Made by a program: the position numbers and the translations under genes. Positions 61,466 to 64,000 of a DNA stretch of 64,000 bases are shown here, in pieces. The DNA is from Thermotogae bacterium (GTDB lineage: Bacteria; Thermotogota; Thermotogae; Petrotogales; Petrotogaceae): the NCBI GenBank assembly GCA_024233675.1, contig JACKPH010000001.1, positions 248,001-312,000 of the forward strand, read 5' to 3'. Below the pieces are notes generated by a model. That model worked only from the letters and a program-made list of their open reading frames with translations. It was not told the origin of the DNA and ran no database searches. The first letter of the stretch is position 1. Every line of letters begins with the position of its first letter.

Positions 61466-62207
61466 ATATTATTTCAGTTTTATATATTTTTTTAAGTTCT
61501 TCTGTTTTATCTGCATATAATTTATTCTGTTTCATGGCTGTCATCTGTCTTTTAAGTTCTGGTTTAACTTCTTCGTATGAACTTACTGCAGGTTCTTTCT
61601 TTTCCGTTACCATAATAATATGATATCCGAACTGAGTTTTTACAGGATTTCCGACTTCATTTAGATTCTGTTCAAAAGCTGCATCTTCAAATTCTTTTAC
61701 CATTTGTCCCTTTCCGAAAAATCCTAAATCTCCTCCGTTTTTTCCTGACGGACATGTTGAATATTTAACAGCGGCCTCTGCAAAATCCAAACCATTGCTA
61801 ATTTCTTCAAAAATTTCTTTTGCCTTATCTTCATCAGATACAAGAATATGACTTGCCTTAACCATTTCAGGATTTTTAAACATTTCTTTATTTTTTTCAT
61901 AATATTCTTTAACTTCTTCATCTTCAACATTTACATCTTCAAGAAAATTCTGAACAGCTATCTGAGTAATAATATTCATTTTTGCTTTTTCAAGTTCACT
62001 TTTAAATTCTTCATTATTTTCTATATTGTTATCCAAAGCTTCAAGATAGAAGAGTTTCTGATTAATAAGCTCATTGATTATAGCCTTTTTTCCTTCTTCT
62101 GATTTAAACTGAGCCGCTCTCTGCGGACCTAACTGCTGAATAAGCATATTAACTTCATTTTCTGTTATTTCTAAACCGTTTACTTTTGCAACTACTTTAT
62201 TTTCCAT
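61464..62207 (-). CDS. parvulin-type peptidyl-prolyl isomerase
   Basis: PpiC-family cis-trans isomerase of 247 residues. A SurA/PrsA-like N-terminal helical chaperone region (1-125) precedes one rotamase domain from VKASHILVSDEDKAKEIFEE through CPSGKNGGDLGFFGKGQMVK to VKTQFGYHIIMV. There is no signal peptide or lipobox, so it should act in the cytoplasm. I use the ATG at 62207 with AAGGAG 9 bases upstream rather than a longer in-frame start at 62249. Confidence 0.9.
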   Translation of the reverse strand: MENKVVAKVNGLEITENEVNMLIQQLGPQRAAQFKSEEGKKAIINELINQKLFYLEALDNNIENNEEFKSELEKAKMNIITQIAVQNFLEDVNVEDEEVKEYYEKNKEMFKNPEMVKASHILVSDEDKAKEIFEEISNGLDFAEAAVKYSTCPSGKNGGDLGFFGKGQMVKEFEDAAFEQNLNEVGNPVKTQFGYHIIMVTEKKEPAVSSYEEVKPELKRQMTAMKQNKLYADKTEELKKIYKTEII

Positions 62208-62305
62208 TTTTACAACTCCTTTTTTTATATTTACATTTAATATTATCACATATAAACATTAAAATATATTAAAAAAATTTTAAAAATCAATATTACGACT
62301 ATTTA

Positions 62306-62346
62306 TAAGTATTTTCTGACTTTTTATCAAAAAAGAAAATACTTAT
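62306..62346. repeat. 13-bp inverted repeat upstream of DUF4097 gene
   Basis: ATAAGTATTTTCT (62306-62318) and AGAAAATACTTAT (62334-62346) are perfect reverse complements 15 bases apart, just before a TATAAC -10-like box at 62366-62371. It may be an operator or leader structure. Confidence 0.45.
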
Positions 62347-62394
62347 ATAAAAGAAATGCTAAAATTATAACAGAAATAAAAAGGAGGTTTGTAT

Positions 62395-63204
62395 ATGAAA
62401 AAAATAATTTACTGTATTATGTTTATATCGTTACTATATATTTCATCTTTTTCTTCGCTGCTGGGTAACAGAATACTGGAAGACACTGTACCTGTATCCG
62501 GAATATCAGATTTATCAGCAGACCTTATAGTTGCCGATCTTACGCTTTCCGGAAATGGTAATAACACTATAAATTATAAATATGAAGATGACAATGCATC
62601 AACATTTAATATTTCAAAAAGAAATTCTTTAATATACATAAAAGAGGAAAAAAAGAGTTTTTTCGGTCCTATAAGCGGGAAAAATAAATTTTTTTATGTT
62701 TCACTCGAAAACTCTTTAAACTCATTTGATTTTTCGATGACAACATCAGACCTAATCGTTGAAAATATTTCTGTTGAAAAAATAAGCGGAAAAATAACTA
62801 CCGGTGACGTAAAAATTTCATCTCTTATTTCTGATAATTCTGACATAAAAACAACTACCGGAAGCATAGAAGTTTATAAATCAGATTTTGAAAACTTAAG
62901 ACTTGAAACAACTACAGGAAGAATATCCACAGAACAGATAAACACAGAATATTTATATCTGAGATCGACAACAGGAAGAATATATGCTAATCTGAGTAAT
63001 ACCCCGGAAGAAATTTATATAAAAGCAACAACAGGCAGCATAACTCTCGAATTACCTGATATAAATCTTTATTCCATAGAATGCACGGCAACAACAGGAA
63101 GAATAGAAGTCGGAAATTATTCTGTAAAAAAACATTTTTATAAAGACGGCGGAAAATATAAATTAAAAATAGAAACAACTACAGGAAATATAAAAATAAA
63201 ATAA
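62395..63204 (+). CDS. DUF4097-type exported beta-repeat protein
   Basis: Protein of 269 residues with an N-terminal hydrophobic signal (KKIIYCIMFISLLYISSFSS). The body is a repeating beta-strand unit centred on TTG: KITTGDVKIS, TTTGSIEVYK, TTTGRISTEQ, STTGRIYANL, ATTGSITLEL, ATTGRIEVG and finally TTGNIKIK. This is the pattern of DUF4097 / putative adhesin-like beta-helices. Function unknown; such proteins are often surface or membrane-attached. The ATG at 62395 has AAGGAGG 7 bases upstream. Confidence 0.85.
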   Translation: MKKIIYCIMFISLLYISSFSSLLGNRILEDTVPVSGISDLSADLIVADLTLSGNGNNTINYKYEDDNASTFNISKRNSLIYIKEEKKSFFGPISGKNKFFYVSLENSLNSFDFSMTTSDLIVENISVEKISGKITTGDVKISSLISDNSDIKTTTGSIEVYKSDFENLRLETTTGRISTEQINTEYLYLRSTTGRIYANLSNTPEEIYIKATTGSITLELPDINLYSIECTATTGRIEVGNYSVKKHFYKDGGKYKLKIETTTGNIKIK

Positions 63205-63567
63205 TGTGTGCTATGTAAAATTTAACAGTAATGCGTACCCGGTAAAATAGACAAATTATTTTACCGGGTACATTTTTATTATATAATGAAAAATAAGCTT
63301 TTCTGCTTTTTATTTACCTGTTATGCACATTATAAATGCATTTTTTTATATTACATTATTTCACAATCACCACGGGTGTATTAATTGTTCACATAAAGAT
63401 TTCCTTATAGTGATAAGTATTTTACTTTATTTAATATAAATTTGATATAATATATTCACAATCTTAATATATTTACTTTAAACTTAGTATGTTAATCTTT
63501 CCGGAAATTGATTATAATGTCGTTTATTGGCGCATAAATATATATATTTTAGAAAGGAAGAGATATT
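63205..63567. other. intergenic region before DEAD-box helicase
   Basis: This 363-base stretch starts with the terminator of the DUF4097 gene. A probable -10 box TATAAT is at 63446-63451 (TTTACT, 19 bases upstream, is a weak -35), which would give the helicase a 5' leader of about 110 bases. No small gene is visible. Confidence 0.4.
63235..63280 (+). terminator. strong terminator of DUF4097 gene
   Basis: A 15-bp stem GTACCCGGTAAAATA/TATTTTACCGGGTAC with a GACAAAT loop followed by ATTTTTATT. Confidence 0.9.
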
Positions 63568-64000
63568 TTGAATACCCTTGAAAGTTTTAAAGAGTTGGGA
63601 ATTTCCGAGTTTATAATAAAAGCACTTGAGAAAAAAGGATTTGAGGAACCGACTCCTATACAGAAATTAACAATTCCTAAATTAATGGAAGGTAAAATTG
63701 ATTTAATAGGTCAGGCACAGACAGGTACAGGAAAAACCGCAGCTTTCGGTATACCTTTAATTGAAAAAATAGAAGGCGGAGACAGAGTTGTAAAAGCTCT
63801 TATTCTTACTCCTACAAGAGAACTTGCTATACAGGTTTCAGAAGAACTGAATTCTCTTAAAGGCAAGAAAAAATTATCTATTTTCCCTGTTTACGGCGGA
63901 GCTTCAATGGAAAATCAGTTTTCAAAACTAAGACACGGTGTTGACATTGTTGTAGGTACTCCCGGAAGAGTTATAGATCATCTGAACAGAGGAACTCTTG
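63568..64000 (+). CDS. DEAD-box RNA helicase (3' end outside window)
   Basis: N-terminal 144 codons of an ATP-dependent RNA helicase (CshA/RhlE/DeaD group). The TTG start has AAAGGA and GAAGAG upstream. Visible motifs in order: Q motif GFEEPTPIQK, Walker A AQTGTGKT, Ia PTRELA, GG (YGGASM) and Ib TPGR. The DEAD box itself lies beyond the edge. It would remodel RNA in ribosome assembly or mRNA decay; the long leader is in keeping with cold-regulated helicases, which is inference. Confidence 0.93.
   Translation, partial: MNTLESFKELGISEFIIKALEKKGFEEPTPIQKLTIPKLMEGKIDLIGQAQTGTGKTAAFGIPLIEKIEGGDRVVKALILTPTRELAIQVSEELNSLKGKKKLSIFPVYGGASMENQFSKLRHGVDIVVGTPGRVIDHLNRGTL

Noticed and set aside
1..64000. 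tRNA, rRNA or replication origin
   Set aside because: No cloverleaf with conserved T-loop, no rRNA segment and no DnaA-box cluster were recognised on either strand; a covariance-model scan would be needed to be certain.

Overview
The window is AT-rich (clearly below 35% GC by eye), favours AGA and ATA codons, uses strong AGGAGG-type ribosome sites with a fair number of GTG and TTG starts, and ends most genes in tidy hairpin-plus-T terminators. Sugar ABC transporters without their own ATPase, archaeal-type glycosidases, a TM1506-like (DUF1893) protein and an anaerobic amino acid fermentation pathway suggest a fermentative member of the Thermotogota. A mesophilic Petrotogaceae-like organism is my best guess; this is inference, because there is no rRNA gene or other direct marker here. 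I saw no rRNA, tRNA or CRISPR array.

Layout. 1-4831: a saccharolytic cluster (Sulfolobus LacS-like GH1 glycosidase cut by the left edge, LacI regulator, GH2 beta-mannosidase). 4852-7292 (minus): GNAT, MscS channel, CorA. 7352-8059: TylF-like methyltransferase. 8264-13954: sugar ABC transporter, RpiR regulator and GH13_18 phosphorylase, probably for uptake and phosphorolysis of glucosylglycerate or a related glucoside. 14010-17006: ECF S-component, DUF1893 protein, S9 peptidase. 17036-20276 (minus): flavin-type split-barrel protein, Fe-S PD-(D/E)XK nuclease, chemoreceptor. 20360-21580: an IS3-family element. 21611-25209 (minus): MerR/methyltransferase fusion, AEC permease, MFS permease. 25391-30621: ZIP transporter, glycosyltransferase, family B DNA polymerase, YjbQ. 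30652-35694 (minus): barrel-like exported protein, YiiX-like membrane hydrolase, alpha/beta hydrolase, second chemoreceptor.

36109-41454 holds the fermentative D-ornithine pathway (ord-ortA-ortB-oraS-oraE), followed by a convergent dehydrogenase paralogue. 43003-43325 is a compact transcription unit of two unrecognised small proteins. 43412-44597 is an ArsR regulator and CDF metal exporter. 44625-50419 (minus) is a complete pyruvate dehydrogenase-type operon with its own lipoate ligase. 50844-53757 is a LacI-controlled sugar operon, probably for allose/allulose, damaged by a deletion that fused the start of a sugar-binding protein to the end of an epimerase. 53845-63204 carries barrel-like and other exported proteins, threonine aldolase, a hybrid histidine kinase frameshifted inside its receiver domain with STAS and unknown partners, a HAD phosphatase, a parvulin and a DUF4097 protein. 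A DEAD-box helicase runs off the right edge.

The observations most worth following are the fusion and deletion scar at 51846-52311, the AT-repeat frameshift at 57880-57890, the T4-like polymerase carrying a bacterial clamp-binding tail, the small-protein unit at 43059-43292, and the terminator hairpin that sequesters the MerR-methyltransferase ribosome site.
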